The notes under the pieces are model-generated. The model had not been told where the DNA came from. It did no database searches and saw only the letters and a list, made by a program, of their open reading frames with translations. A stretch of DNA of 64,000 nt, from assembly GCF_003003795.1 (NCBI RefSeq), contig NZ_PVWK01000029.1:1-64000 (forward strand), written 5' to 3'. This document shows positions 42,131 through 52,279 of the stretch, piece after piece. This DNA is from Stenomitos frigidus ULC18 (GTDB lineage Bacteria; Cyanobacteriota; Cyanobacteriia; Leptolyngbyales; Leptolyngbyaceae). How positions within the stretch are numbered: the stretch's first letter is position 1; each line of letters opens with the position of its first letter. Both the position numbers and the translations under genes were made by a program.

Positions 42131-43786
42131 CTAAAGATTGTTGTCCCAGCAACTCAAATCGCCAGCGCGTTGAGTAAAGCGGAGGTTTTCTCGATAATCC
42201 ACAGGGCAGTCAATGACAGTGGGAACATCCTGCTCTAGCGCTTCTTTGAGAATTGGAATCAGATCCAAACAGGATTCTACACGGTAGCCTTTCAAACCCA
42301 TACTTTCAGCAAACTTCACAAAATCGGGATTGCCAAATTTGATAAAGGCCGCGCTACCAAACTGGTTTTGCTGTTTCCATTCGATTAAGCCATAGCCACC
42401 ATCATTGAAAATCAGCGTGACGAACGGCGTACCGATCCGCAGCGCCGTTTCCAGTTCCTGACAGTTCATCATGAAGCCGCCATCACCTGTGACGGCAACA
42501 ACGCGCTGTTCGGGATGCACCAGCTTAGCCGCGATCGCGCCTGGAATAGCAATGCCCATCGCCGCAAAACCGTTAGAAATAATGCAGGTATTGGGGCGTT
42601 CGCAATGATAGTGCCGTGCCATCCACATTTTGTGAGCACCCACATCTGAGATCACAATGTCTTCTGGTCCCATCACCTGGCGGAGGTCATAAATAATTTT
42701 TTGCGGCTTGATGGGAAAACCGTCATCCTTTGCATACTGCACATAGTCGTTACGAATATCGGTGCGTAGCTCCAAGGCATAGGGGTCTGGTTTGTTGGCA
42801 CGATCAGCACGATACAGAATTTCTCTCAGAGAATCAGAAATATCACCTACCACTTCGGCAACAGGAATATAGCTGCTGTCCACTTCAGCGGGCATAGCCC
42901 CAACATGGATAATCGGAATCGTACCCTCGGGATTCCATTTTTTGGGTGAGTATTCGATCAGGTCGTACCCCACACAAATGATGAGATCGGCGCGATCGAA
43001 CCCGCAGCTGATATAGTCGCGTTGCTGCAAACCAACCGCCCAAAGTGCCAGCGGATGGGTATAACGAATCACGCCTTTGCCCATGAAACTATTAGCGACC
43101 GGAATATTCAACCGCGTGGCAAATTCAGTCAGCACTTCACTCGCGTTGGCTCGAATGGCACCATTGCCGACCAGGATCAACGGGTTTTCTGCGTGAGAAA
43201 TAAAAGCGGCTGCTTTTTCAATGCTCTGAAACGACGCATAGGTTTTTTCTTTGTTATCTTTCACCAGAGGTTTACCAGGCGCAGGCATTGCCGCAATGTT
43301 TTCGGGCAAGTCGATATGAACCGCTCCTGGCTTTTCTGCCTGCGAAATCTTAAAGGCTTTCCGGACAATCTCAGGCGTGTTGCTGGGGCGGACAATCTGG
43401 GTGTTCCACTTCGTGACTGGCGCAAACATAGCGACCAGATCAAGATATTGATGCGATTCAATGTGCATCCGATCAGTACCCACTTGACCGGTAATTGCAA
43501 CTAGCGGTGCGCGATCGAGATTGGCATCTGCGACACCCGTCATCAAGTTCGTTGCCCCTGGCCCCAAGGTGGAAAGACACACGCCTGGTTTGCCAGTGAG
43601 TCGCCCGTAGACATCAGCCATAAACGCGGCCCCTTGTTCATGGCGCGTGGTAATAAACTGAATCGACGAGTGTTTCAGCGCCTCAAGGACGTGCAGATTT
43701 TCTTCGCCCGGTAGCCCAAAGATGTAGCGAACGCCTTCATTCTCCAAACAGCGCACTAGCAGTTCGGCAGTATTCATCTCGCCCAT
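42131..43786 (-). CDS. Thiamine-diphosphate 2-oxoglutarate decarboxylase (acetolactate-synthase-like)
   Basis: A 551-residue ThDP enzyme of the acetolactate synthase family. The cofactor Glu is in FGLPGEENLHVLE, and the Mg/ThDP motif is GDGGFMMNCQE. Sequence alone would give acetolactate synthase. The neighbouring succinate semialdehyde dehydrogenase gene (290 bp upstream, same strand) matches the pair shown in Synechococcus sp. PCC 7002 to decarboxylate 2-oxoglutarate and oxidise the semialdehyde, closing the TCA cycle. I therefore prefer 2-oxoglutarate decarboxylase, with ALS as the alternative. ATG at 43786 has AGGGG eight bases upstream; a GTG at 43804 is less likely. Confidence 0.8.
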   Translation of the reverse strand: MGEMNTAELLVRCLENEGVRYIFGLPGEENLHVLEALKHSSIQFITTRHEQGAAFMADVYGRLTGKPGVCLSTLGPGATNLMTGVADANLDRAPLVAITGQVGTDRMHIESHQYLDLVAMFAPVTKWNTQIVRPSNTPEIVRKAFKISQAEKPGAVHIDLPENIAAMPAPGKPLVKDNKEKTYASFQSIEKAAAFISHAENPLILVGNGAIRANASEVLTEFATRLNIPVANSFMGKGVIRYTHPLALWAVGLQQRDYISCGFDRADLIICVGYDLIEYSPKKWNPEGTIPIIHVGAMPAEVDSSYIPVAEVVGDISDSLREILYRADRANKPDPYALELRTDIRNDYVQYAKDDGFPIKPQKIIYDLRQVMGPEDIVISDVGAHKMWMARHYHCERPNTCIISNGFAAMGIAIPGAIAAKLVHPEQRVVAVTGDGGFMMNCQELETALRIGTPFVTLIFNDGGYGLIEWKQQNQFGSAAFIKFGNPDFVKFAESMGLKGYRVESCLDLIPILKEALEQDVPTVIDCPVDYRENLRFTQRAGDLSCWDNNL

Positions 43787-44076
43787 GCTCTTTACCCCTT
43801 TCACAAAAACTAAGTATTCCCGTTGTGTCGTTCGCTCTCAATCAAGCAGTGGGTTGTGTCCAGTTCTTAACAAGAAGGAACATAGCGCTTCCTGCCACCC
43901 TCTTCCTGTCTTAGCACGTTCCGGACGATCACTCTTCAATTTCGTTACAAAGAACACAGCCGCAAAAAGGAAAGTGTTGGGAAGCGTTGACAGGTACCGT
44001 CTGAAACCAATCAAGGCTAAAAGCGAAAGCGTGTTATGACTTTCCTTCCTCATCCTTGATCTTTCATGTTTCCTGT

Positions 44077-45441
44077 CTACTGCACCCAGACAGTCTTGAT
44101 GTTAACGAACTCATGAATCCCCTGAACGCCCAATTCACGCCCAAAGCCCGATCGCTTAATGCCCCCAAACGGTAAACGTGGATCAGACTTGACCATGCTG
44201 TTGATAAAGACCGATCCTGCTTCCAGTTCATGGGCTAAACGATCTTGTTCGGCTTGATCAGTAGTCCAAGCACTAGCTCCCAAACCAAACGGGGTGCTGT
44301 TGGCAAGTCGAATTGCATCGTCTATGTTCGCCACCCGAAACAGCATTGCCACAGGGCCAAATAGTTCTTCCTGAGCCGTAGAGCTATCGATCGGAACCTG
44401 AGTGAGGATCGTTGGCGGATAAAAATTGCCAGTACCGTCAAGGGGTTTGCCACCGATAAGCACCTGCGCGCCTTGCTGAATCGCGGTTTGTACCTGTTGT
44501 TCTAAATCTTGCAGAATGCCGGGTGTCGCTAACGGCCCAATATCGGTATCAGTCAGCATGGGATCGCCGACTTTGAGCGTTTGGTACTTCTCCAGCAGTC
44601 GTTTTTCAAACTCGTCGTAAATGGCATCTGCCACAATAAAGCGCTTGGCAGCAATGCAAGATTGGCCATTATTAATCATGCGTGCGGTGACAGCCGTGGC
44701 GATCGCAGTCTCCAGATCCGCACTGGGCAGCACAATAAATGGATCGCTGCCGCCCAATTCCAACACTACTTTTTTGATTTGCTTACCCGCTGTTGCTGCC
44801 AGACTGGCGCCTGCAGATTCGCTGCCTGTCAGCGTAGCAGCCTTAACACGATCGTCCGTCACCACCGCTGCCACCTGATCTGACCCAATGAGCAAGGTCT
44901 GAAACGCACCCTCTGGAAAGCCTGCTCGCTGAAGTATAGACTCGATCGCCAAGGCTGACTGAGGCACATTCGACGCATGTTTGAGCAAGCCCACATTGCC
45001 TGCCATGAGTGCTGGAGCCGCAAAGCGAAAGACCTGCCAGAACGGAAAATTCCAAGGCATCACCGCTAAAACAGCACCAATCGGCTGATAGCTCACAAAG
45101 CTTTTGCTCGCATCTGTTGGCACTGAGACATCCGCAAGGAACGCGGCAGCATGGTCAGCGTAGAAGCGGCAAACAGTAGCGCATTTCTCCACTTCGCCGA
45201 TCGCGGCTTTCAAGGGTTTGCCCATCTCTAGCGTCATGATTTTGCCAAACGCTGCTTTTTCCAACTCTAGAATGACAGCGGCAGCCGTTAACCACTGCGA
45301 TCGCCGCTTCAATGTAGTGTTTCTATACGCTTCAAACGTCTGCTGCGCCAGCGCTAACTTGTGCTCAATCTCGATCGCGGTCAGCGCGTCAAACGTTTTG
45401 ATGGTCTCTCCTGTGGTGGGATTAATTGTGGCAATACCCAT
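44077..45441 (-). CDS. gabD: NAD(P)-dependent succinate semialdehyde dehydrogenase
   Basis: A 454-residue aldehyde dehydrogenase. Visible are [12 protein letters not shown] at the start, [12 protein letters not shown], the catalytic Glu in [13 protein letters not shown], the catalytic Cys in [12 protein letters not shown] and the C-terminal [16 protein letters not shown]. This fits the short, cyanobacterial SSADH type. The ATG at 45441 has GGAG seven bases upstream; the longer frame to 45489 is unlikely. It lies upstream of the 2-oxoglutarate decarboxylase gene on the same strand, and together they convert 2-oxoglutarate to succinate. Confidence 0.88.
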   Translation of the reverse strand: MGIATINPTTGETIKTFDALTAIEIEHKLALAQQTFEAYRNTTLKRRSQWLTAAAVILELEKAAFGKIMTLEMGKPLKAAIGEVEKCATVCRFYADHAAAFLADVSVPTDASKSFVSYQPIGAVLAVMPWNFPFWQVFRFAAPALMAGNVGLLKHASNVPQSALAIESILQRAGFPEGAFQTLLIGSDQVAAVVTDDRVKAATLTGSESAGASLAATAGKQIKKVVLELGGSDPFIVLPSADLETAIATAVTARMINNGQSCIAAKRFIVADAIYDEFEKRLLEKYQTLKVGDPMLTDTDIGPLATPGILQDLEQQVQTAIQQGAQVLIGGKPLDGTGNFYPPTILTQVPIDSSTAQEELFGPVAMLFRVANIDDAIRLANSTPFGLGASAWTTDQAEQDRLAHELEAGSVFINSMVKSDPRLPFGGIKRSGFGRELGVQGIHEFVNIKTVWVQ

Positions 45442-45908
45442 AGCTGTTCTCCGTTGACTCCTGACGTCTGGCTCCTGGTTTTCACCCATACTGCTGCAAG
45501 TCGTTCACCACAACTACTGATAAGACTCAGCAGCGTATAAGGACAGGATAAATACTGTCGCTTTGTCGCTCTAGACACATTAATTAACTCGTTGCCCCTT
45601 TCCCAGCATATCTACAGTTCCTGGGTTGAAGACAATCCAGACAAAATGGCTTTAAAACTTAAACTAAAATTAAGCTTTGGCCTTAGAATTGAAGCAAGCT
45701 TACCGTTCATGCCTTCGCCCTGTCCTTTGTTAAGCGTGATTGCTGCCTTATCTCATCGATCGCTCTAACGTTGCTACAGTCTCTCCGCGCTACAGTCTCT
45801 CCGTCAAATGTAACTGCTGCTGCGTTTGGTGTTATCCCTGACGAAGAGCCACCGCACTCCTCGCACTTGGAACGCATAGATTTTTATCTTCACAACCTGC
45901 AATCGTTA
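45442..45908. other. Intergenic region with a 16-bp duplication
   Basis: 467 bp between divergent genes. GCTACAGTCTCTCCGC (45773-45788) is repeated with one change at 45789-45804. An AT-rich stretch with several AAACTTAAACT-like runs lies near 45650-45680. The receiver protein frame stays open through the duplication from about 45771, so part of this region could be coding if a TTG start is used. Confidence 0.4.
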
Positions 45909-46301
45909 ATGGTGAGCAACCATCGTCTGCTTGCAGTGGATGATGACGAAGACAGTTTGTTGCTGTTAGCGCAAACGCTGGCACGCCCGGATCGATCGCT
46001 GGCAACGGCTCAAAATGGCAAAACGGCGTTGAGGTTAGCGCAAACCTGGCAACCTAGTATGATTTTGCTCGATATTGTGCTACCTGATCTAAGTGGCTTT
46101 GATGTAGTGCAGCAGCTGAAGCAGAATGCGGCAACGGCTAACATTCCCATCATTGCTGTGACGGCTTTAGCAAGAGCGGACGATCGACAGAAGCTTTTGC
46201 AAGCTGGCTGTCACGAGTGTGTGAGCAAACCCTATCTCCTAGAAGACCTGGAACTGGCCGTCGATCGCTGCCTTGATCTGTCAACTTTAGCCTGCGCGTA
46301 G
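45909..46301 (+). CDS. Stand-alone response regulator receiver protein
   Basis: A 130-residue CheY-like protein: acidic pocket AVDDDED, phospho-acceptor Asp in MILLDIVLPD, switch Thr in AVTALA and Lys in CVSKPYL. There is no output domain, so it likely passes phosphate or binds a partner. The frame is open further upstream (to 45771), adding 46 residues of no recognisable fold; I prefer ATG at 45909, which starts at the receiver domain, although it lacks a clear Shine-Dalgarno. The cognate kinase is not in the window. Confidence 0.8.
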   Translation: MVSNHRLLAVDDDEDSLLLLAQTLARPDRSLATAQNGKTALRLAQTWQPSMILLDIVLPDLSGFDVVQQLKQNAATANIPIIAVTALARADDRQKLLQAGCHECVSKPYLLEDLELAVDRCLDLSTLACA

Positions 46302-46584
46302 AATCTTTCTGAAAAGAATAGTGTTGCAAGTTAATGTGCTGTTACAAGCTCAGCTACGCGTCATCGCTTCCTGCTTACGCCCTGTCTGTGACCACCCGTG
46401 AACCCTTCAGCACCACTGTGGGAAAGCTTTTATGCCGTTGGCGACCCTTTCTCCTGAACGTTAAAGGCGGTTTTGCGATCCCCTAGCTCCTGCCCTCCTC
46501 ACAGCAAACTGGATCGGTTGGTCACTAGAAGCCTTAGACTGAATGATGCAGTAAATTGTGCATTCAACCCCAACCGAGCGACCC

Positions 46585-47319
46585 GTGCGAAAAATAGTTA
46601 TTGCTGGCAACTGGAAAATGTATAAAACCCAAGCAGAAGCAATGGAGTTTCTCCAGGGTTTTATGCCTCATCTCAACGACGTTGCAGACGATCGGGAAGT
46701 CGTGCTCTGCGTCCCCTTCACCGCTTTAGTAAGCCTGTCGCAGTCTTTGCACGGCAGCTTGATTCGCCTGGGTGCACAAAATGTTCATTGGGAAACGTCT
46801 GGAGCGTACACTGGAGAAGTGGCTGCGCCAATGCTAACGGAGATTGGCGTACGTTATGTCATTGTGGGGCATAGTGAACGGCGGCAGTACTTTGGCGAAA
46901 CGGATGAGACTGTTAACTTACGCTTAAAAGCGGCACAAGCTGCCGGGTTGACACCGATTCTCTGCGTCGGTGAAACCAAGCAGCAGCGAGATATTGGCGA
47001 AACAGAATCGGTGATTTTTAGCCAGCTTGAAAACGGTCTTACGGGCATTGATCAAACGAACCTGGTTGTTGCGTACGAGCCGATCTGGGCGATCGGCACT
47101 GGTGATACCTGCGAATCATCCGAAGCCAACCGAGTGATTGGGCTCATTCGGGCACAGCTGACTAATCCTGATGTGCCAATTCAGTATGGCGGCTCAGTCA
47201 AACCCGATAATGTAGACGAAATTTTGCAGCAGCCCGAAATTGATGGGGCGCTGGTCGGTGGAGCCAGTCTGCAACCAGACAGCTTTGCTCGGATTGTCAA
47301 TTTTTCAGGGGGTCAGTAG
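46585..47319 (+). CDS. tpiA: Triosephosphate isomerase
   Basis: A 244-residue enzyme interconverting dihydroxyacetone phosphate and glyceraldehyde 3-phosphate. Catalytic residues are clear: Lys in AGNWKMYK, His in IVGHSERR, Glu in [12 protein letters not shown], and the phosphate loop GGSVKP. Family members begin [11 protein letters not shown], so the GTG at 46585 is the preferred start; a GTG at 46558 would add nine residues. Length is normal. It is alone in its transcription unit as far as I can see. Confidence 0.93.
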   Translation: MRKIVIAGNWKMYKTQAEAMEFLQGFMPHLNDVADDREVVLCVPFTALVSLSQSLHGSLIRLGAQNVHWETSGAYTGEVAAPMLTEIGVRYVIVGHSERRQYFGETDETVNLRLKAAQAAGLTPILCVGETKQQRDIGETESVIFSQLENGLTGIDQTNLVVAYEPIWAIGTGDTCESSEANRVIGLIRAQLTNPDVPIQYGGSVKPDNVDEILQQPEIDGALVGGASLQPDSFARIVNFSGGQ

Positions 47320-48293
47320 TTTCACTCCTTTTAGCGGCTGTAAAGAAAGCAGGCAGGCTCTGTAGCGATCGGTTGCCAGAAAGCAGAAGCCAAAGGAAGA
47401 CTGATTGCTGAGTGGGTGGTGACTTAGGAATATAGATTAAATAAGGTCGCATACCTGGCGTAGGGGCATGGCAATGCGATGCCCATGCAGGATGCCAAAT
47501 TTACAGATTATTCTAATTCACGCTCCCTAGAGAGTCTCTGAGGAGTAGTCATAGGAGCGAAACATGTGGTCAGTCGGCGCTCGAAACTCGCAAACAATGG
47601 TTGTCCGAATGCTTTGCCCTTATAGGTTGGGGATGCAAGCGGAACCTTTTAAGACTGCCCCTTCATCGGTGGATAGTACAATTTTCGCAGTGTCCCAACC
47701 TGACTGGTGCGATTAGTTTCTTTGCTGTGTAATTAATTTCGTGCAACTACTGAGCTGTCTGCTGGAGCCTTGCTTCCGCTTTGCGGTGGCTGATAGCTTC
47801 TGCAAATCTACGCGGTTATTTTTGAACAAGCCCTTAGCCTTTTGTAGGGCTTATAAAGCTTTAGTAAACCTGGCGCACTCGTTCTGGGTTATCGCTTTAC
47901 GTATCTGTAATTGAAACGTGTAGTCGTTCAAAGCCTTCATGAAGATAGCCAGTAGACCTCAAAAACATCAGGAAATTGACCTACAAGTGATGTAGGTTAA
48001 CCTAGCATCTGATTCAGGTCACCAATTGCACCCTGATCTTGTTCTTATACTGTCTGCGAACTGCAGAAACAAGATGTCTCTGCTACCAACTTATTCGCTA
48101 ATCATCCAAGGCGGACAAGTGTCGATAGCGATCGCACGCTGAAGGCTGTCATGAAACGATGCAGAACACAGCGGCTGATGAAGAGAACGTAATGGAACTC
48201 TTTGCGATGTTCTTTAGTCCTTCATGGCGGGAACACTATTAACAAGCAGCTGACTGAAGCCCACTCTTACCCGGAGCAACTGAGACGAGCACT
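47320..48293. other. Long gene-free region upstream of sigC, with hairpins
   Basis: 974 bp with no supported ORF, tRNA or known small RNA. Two hairpins are visible: AAGCCCT / AGGGCTT (47828-47852, 11-nt loop) and ACCTAC-AAGTGAT-GTAGGT (47979-47997). The palindrome CTTCATGAAG lies near 47936-47945. The length suggests a long sigC leader with regulated promoters, an unannotated small RNA or both. Confidence 0.45.
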
Positions 48294-49538
48294 ATGCCAG
48301 CATCTTCTTTTTACGCTGAAGCAGAATACGACGAGCAGCTACATGTCCAGGGTTTTCGACCAGGTGATCCCGACGAGGAAAGCACGGCAGATGATCTTGT
48401 GAGCATAGAGATGGAGTACGCTGACGCGGCTACTCTCCAGCGCAATGCTAGTCGCCGTACAACCGATCTGGTTCGTCTATACCTCCAGGAAATTGGTCGC
48501 GTTCGTTTACTCGGTCGCGACGAGGAAGTTTCGGAAGCTCAACGCGTCCAGCGCTACATGCGTTTGCTAGAGCTGCGAACAGAGGCCGCCGAAACAGCGG
48601 GTGGCCCCATTCAACTCTACGTGCAACTAGTTGATGCACACGATCGCCTTGCTTCCCACATGGGGCATCGTCCCTCTCTAGAACGATGGGCGCTTGAGGG
48701 TGGCGTTACTGTTGCAGACCTAAAACCTGCCTTGGCAGAAGGAAAGCGGCACTGGGCTGAAATCGCTAGCCTGACGGTTGACGAGCTGGAAGACATACAG
48801 TCCGAAGGCGTCAAAGCAAAAGAGCATATGATCAAGGCGAACCTGCGCCTCGTTGTGTCGGTTGCTAAAAAATATCAGAACCGTGGTCTGGAACTGCTCG
48901 ATCTGATTCAAGAAGGCACATTGGGGCTAGAACGCGCTGTCGAAAAATTTGACCCCACCAAAGGCTATCGGTTTAGTACCTATGCGTACTGGTGGATTCG
49001 TCAAGGCATTACACGGGCGATCGCGACCCAGAGTCGCACCATTCGCCTGCCCGTTCACATCACCGAAAAGCTGAACAAGATCAAGAAAGCTCAGCGCAAA
49101 ATCTCTCAGGAAAAAGGGCGGACTGCTTCCATTGAAGATATTGCTCTAGAGCTGGAAATGACTGCTCCTCAAGTACGTGAAGTGCTGCTGCGCGTACCTC
49201 GCTCGGTTTCTTTGGAAACCAAAGTGGGTAAAGAGAAGGATACGGAGCTAGGCGATCTTCTAGAAACTGATGATGTTTCGCCTGAAGACACCCTGATGCG
49301 CGAGGCACTCCGCCGTGATCTACAGCAACTCCTGGCAGACTTGACCACTCGTGAGCGAGATGTTATCCAGATGCGTTTTGGCTTGGGCGATGGGCATCCC
49401 TACTCGCTGGCCGAAATTGGTCGTGCCCTTGATCTCTCACGTGAGCGGGTACGGCAGATCGAAGCCAAGGCTTTGCAAAAGCTACGCCAACCCAAGCGTC
49501 GCAATCGTGTACGCGATTACCTAGAGTCTCTGAGCTAG
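48294..49538 (+). CDS. sigC: Group 2 RNA polymerase sigma factor SigC
   Basis: A 414-residue sigma-70 family protein. The N-terminal MPASSFYAEA and the following acidic region match cyanobacterial SigC. Region 1.2 is RRTTDLVRLYLQEIGRVRLLGRDEE, split as RTTDLVRLYLQEIG and RLLGRDEEVSEAQ. Region 2 has KANLRLVVSVAKKYQNRG, DLIQEGTLGLERAVEKFD and FSTYAYWWIRQ. Region 4 shows RERDVIQMRFGLGD and LSRERVRQIEAKALQKLR. Group 2 factors adjust expression to stress and carbon/nitrogen state and are dispensable. The ATG follows GAGACGAGC. A strong terminator lies 107 bp after the stop. Confidence 0.92.
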   Translation: MPASSFYAEAEYDEQLHVQGFRPGDPDEESTADDLVSIEMEYADAATLQRNASRRTTDLVRLYLQEIGRVRLLGRDEEVSEAQRVQRYMRLLELRTEAAETAGGPIQLYVQLVDAHDRLASHMGHRPSLERWALEGGVTVADLKPALAEGKRHWAEIASLTVDELEDIQSEGVKAKEHMIKANLRLVVSVAKKYQNRGLELLDLIQEGTLGLERAVEKFDPTKGYRFSTYAYWWIRQGITRAIATQSRTIRLPVHITEKLNKIKKAQRKISQEKGRTASIEDIALELEMTAPQVREVLLRVPRSVSLETKVGKEKDTELGDLLETDDVSPEDTLMREALRRDLQQLLADLTTRERDVIQMRFGLGDGHPYSLAEIGRALDLSRERVRQIEAKALQKLRQPKRRNRVRDYLESLS

Positions 49539-49644
49539 AGCACTGGTCAAGCAACCGGGTTTCTTCCAGCTGCGCCACCAAGGCTTAATGTGCCGAGGAC
49601 AGAAACTGGGTTTCTTGGCTTAAATGACTGGTATCTTAAATTAC

Positions 49645-49684
49645 AGCCCTTGATCTCTATGTAGAGGTTAAGGGCTTTTGCTTT
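49645..49684 (+). terminator. Rho-independent terminator of sigC
   Basis: Long stem from AGCCCTTGATCTCT to AGAGGTTAAGGGCT, with mismatches, followed by TTTGCTTTT. Confidence 0.85.
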
Positions 49685-49774
49685 TGGCAAGGTCTTCCGC
49701 CAGAACCGCTATCGCCACACAATTCTCCATAGCACAAATTCTCAATAAAGTGCGCTACTTGAAAATCAGCGCGC

Positions 49775-49798
49775 TATTGTGTATCATTCTCATTAATG
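49775..49798. promoter_or_regulatory. Putative Fur box before fur
   Basis: GTATCATTCTCATTAATG (49781-49798) resembles the Fur consensus built of GATAAT/ATTATC repeats. It is 22 bp before the fur start, in the right place for autoregulation, which is known for cyanobacterial furA. Confidence 0.6.
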
Positions 49799-49820
49799 CA
49801 AAGTTATTGAGAAGAAGGCT

Positions 49821-50276
49821 ATGGCAGTTTCTTACACAGTCACTTCACTGAAAGCAGAACTGAATGAAAAGGGCTGGCGGCTTACCCCTCAACGGGAAAC
49901 AATTCTGCAGGTCTTTCAGAATCTGCAGAAGGGCAATCACCTAAGCGCCGAAGATCTTTATAATCTCTTGCAAAATGACGGGGAAGCAATTAGCCTTTCC
50001 ACCATTTATCGGACGCTCAAATTAATGGCGCGGATGGGCATTTTGCGAGAGTTAGAATTGGCTGAAGGGCATAAGCACTACGAACTTAACCAGCCCTCGT
50101 ATCACCATCATCACTTAATTTGCGTACGCTGCAACAAAACGATCGAGTTTAAGAGCGATTCCATTCTTAAAGTCGGTGTCAAAACGGCACAAAAGGAAGG
50201 CTATCACCTATTAGATTGCCAACTTACCATTCATGCCGTTTGCCCCGTTTGTCAGCGATCGCTCCTGCCTATTTAA
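49821..50276 (+). CDS. fur: Ferric uptake regulator FurA
   Basis: A 151-residue winged-helix repressor. The DNA-binding part has ELNEKGWRLTPQRETIL and ISLSTIYRTLKLMARMGILREL; the metal part has HHHHLICVRCNKTIEF and HAVCPVCQRS, with two CxxC pairs. The sequence follows Anabaena FurA closely, in contrast to FurB (Zur) and FurC (PerR). It represses iron-uptake genes when iron is sufficient. A Fur-box-like site precedes the gene. Confidence 0.93.
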   Translation: MAVSYTVTSLKAELNEKGWRLTPQRETILQVFQNLQKGNHLSAEDLYNLLQNDGEAISLSTIYRTLKLMARMGILRELELAEGHKHYELNQPSYHHHHLICVRCNKTIEFKSDSILKVGVKTAQKEGYHLLDCQLTIHAVCPVCQRSLLPI

Positions 50277-50318
50277 GTTGGAGCAAGAGCTAGCTCTAGC
50301 TAGAGACCGATTCTGAAT

Positions 50319-51239
50319 CTAAAAATAGCGCACCTGAGCATCTAACTTATTTGCTCGGAGCAGTGATGCTCTCGCCTCAGCAATGCCCTTTTCAGCAAAC
50401 GCTCCTGCCCAAACATAGCGACCCAGGTTAGAAGAGGTATACACTGCCCCAGGCTCAAATCGCCGCACCTGCCAGAGTATAGAGCTACTGCTTGCTGGAA
50501 CGACGACGACAAAGCGGTTGTTAACGCCAGCAACTGGGCGGTTACTGCTTGGAGGGATGTAACCACCGTTGTCATAAGATGGATAGCCTGGATCAACGGG
50601 TGGCGTATATCCTGCATTGACACCGCTAGCAAGAGCATTCCGCGTTGCTGAACCAACAATGCCATCGGCGGCAAGGCGATTGGACGCTTGAAATTGACGC
50701 ACAGCACGGTCAGTTGCTGGACCAAAGACGCCATCAACAGCGACATCGTAACCCAGATTTCTCAACTGCTGTTGGAGCGCACTAACTTGAGAGCCTCTGC
50801 TGCCGAGCCGTAATCCACCGCTATAGCTGATGTTTTGATAGTAGTTGCCGCTGTTGCTCGATACTGTTTGATTTCTGAGTGCTCGTTGCGTTGCAGATCC
50901 TGCGATGCCATCGACGGCCAATCCGCGTGCCGCTTGAAAACGACGAACTGAGGCTTCTGTAATAGAACTGTAAATACCAGTTGAACTGCGATCGAAGTAG
51001 CCTGCTGATCGTAATCTGTCTTGCAAGGTCGTAACGGAGGGACCCCGATCGCCCACTTGAAGTGCTGATGCGTGTCCAGCAACCGCCAGGATCGCTACGG
51101 GAACCAACAGCTGCAGCATCAGTAAGCTAGCTTGGCTAGACAATTGCTTTACATTCAACTGCTCAACATCCAACGTCAATTCGCTTGCCTCAGGATCGTC
51201 GTACGCGCAAGCAGTGTGCAAATAAGCAAAGGTTTCCAT
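50319..51239 (-). CDS. Exported protein with two peptidoglycan-binding domains
   Basis: A 306-residue protein. The N-terminus METFAYLHTACAYDD is followed by a hydrophobic segment (MLQLLVPVAILAVAGHASA) that should export or anchor it. Two PG_binding_1 domains follow: LQVGDRGPSVTTLQDRLRSAG to GSATQRAL, and LRLGSRGSQVSALQQQL to GSATRNAL. A linker rich in Pro and Tyr leads to a C-terminal region (FVVVVPASSSSILWQVRRFEPGA to the end) that resembles a SPOR-like fold. ATG at 51239 has GGGAG close upstream; the longer frame to 51326 is less likely. It likely binds the cell wall and is convergent with fur. Confidence 0.85.
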   Translation of the reverse strand: METFAYLHTACAYDDPEASELTLDVEQLNVKQLSSQASLLMLQLLVPVAILAVAGHASALQVGDRGPSVTTLQDRLRSAGYFDRSSTGIYSSITEASVRRFQAARGLAVDGIAGSATQRALRNQTVSSNSGNYYQNISYSGGLRLGSRGSQVSALQQQLRNLGYDVAVDGVFGPATDRAVRQFQASNRLAADGIVGSATRNALASGVNAGYTPPVDPGYPSYDNGGYIPPSSNRPVAGVNNRFVVVVPASSSSILWQVRRFEPGAVYTSSNLGRYVWAGAFAEKGIAEARASLLRANKLDAQVRYF

Positions 51240-51973
51240 AAATCTCCCGAAAATTGTGATTGGCTGGCTTACAAACCGAGAATAGAAATTGATCCTAACC
51301 AAAATATTAGCTTTATTAATCGCCAAAGGGAAGGATCGGCAGCAAGATACGTTTCTGTTTGCTACCTATCTTTGAGGTTGCGGGAGAGTCGCAACTGCCA
51401 TGACATACTTTGGGCTTCAAACTATTGCTTGAAATGTCGTTGCCATGAGCGTGTGGGTTGCTAGCAGCAGACATTTCTTCTGAGGCCTTACTGACAGCTT
51501 CCTGAGCCTGGTGGCACTTATAACACCATGTAGTCGTTGCCTCAAGCTGACTGCTTATAAAGCGTTTATGCTCGATGGGAATGCTTCTAGTGAACCTTGA
51601 AGCGTTCTCAAGGAACGACCTGATGGTGAGAAAAGTCACTCACAGAGACGGACGATCGAGGCTTGGAGTCGTTGCGTTGCAAAGCCATTCCTTTAGCTTC
51701 GAGCAACGCCTAGCCCTTCGCACCCGACTCCGTTCGTGTCTGATCGTCGCAACATCGAATGGCTCGAGCCTAACCGAGCCTGCTTTTAAAGCAACTTCGC
51801 TTTTAAGGAGCCTTTAAAATCTGTCTAACGGTAGAGCCACACTCTTGAAGGTAAATGTGCTCTTTATTTTGTGTTAGCCTGAGAAAGAAGAACTATTTTC
51901 GGCTGTGTAATTCGTGATTGCAAGCGTCTCTCCGAATCTATACCTCTGCAACCTTTGATTCTGGAGAAAATTC
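51240..51973. other. Long divergent intergenic region upstream of the RNA-binding protein gene
   Basis: 734 bp between divergent genes. Two short overlapping frames here (51316-51639 minus, 51575-51817 plus) have no recognisable content and I do not call them. Palindromes GGCTCGAGCC (about 51761-51770) and GCTTTTAAAGC (about 51782-51792) are visible. Cold-regulated rbp genes of cyanobacteria often have long leaders, so the right part may be mRNA leader. Confidence 0.4.
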
Positions 51974-52279
51974 ATGTCTGTTTACGTCGGCAATCTGTCT
52001 TACGAGGTTACGCAGGAAGATTTAACTCGTGCCTTTACAGAGTATGGTACGGTCAAGCGCATTCAATTACCAACTGACCGTGAAACGGGTCGTTTGAGAG
52101 GCTTCGCCTTTGTTGAGATGGATACTGAAGTTGAGGAAACTGCTGCGATCGAGGCACTCGATGGCGCTGAGTGGATGGGTCGCGATCTTAAGGTCAACAA
52201 GGCAAAACCCCGCGAAGAGAGAGGCTCGTCTGGTGGTGGTAGCTGGGGCAACAAAGGGGGCGCTTCCAAACGCTATTAG
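51974..52279 (+). CDS. RRM-type RNA-binding protein (cyanobacterial Rbp)
   Basis: A 101-residue protein with one RRM: RNP2 is VYVGNLSY and RNP1 is RLRGFAFVEM. A short Gly/Ser-rich tail (GSSGGGSWGNKGG) follows. Cyanobacterial Rbp proteins of this kind are often cold-induced and bind mRNA. The ATG is preceded by GGAGAA. rpsU follows after 187 bp, the known rbp-rpsU arrangement. Confidence 0.92.
   Translation: MSVYVGNLSYEVTQEDLTRAFTEYGTVKRIQLPTDRETGRLRGFAFVEMDTEVEETAAIEALDGAEWMGRDLKVNKAKPREERGSSGGGSWGNKGGASKRY

Noticed and set aside
51316..51639. A 107-codon minus-strand frame with several Cys upstream of rbp
   Set aside because: No family match, no Shine-Dalgarno, overlaps an opposite frame equally poor; composition looks non-coding.
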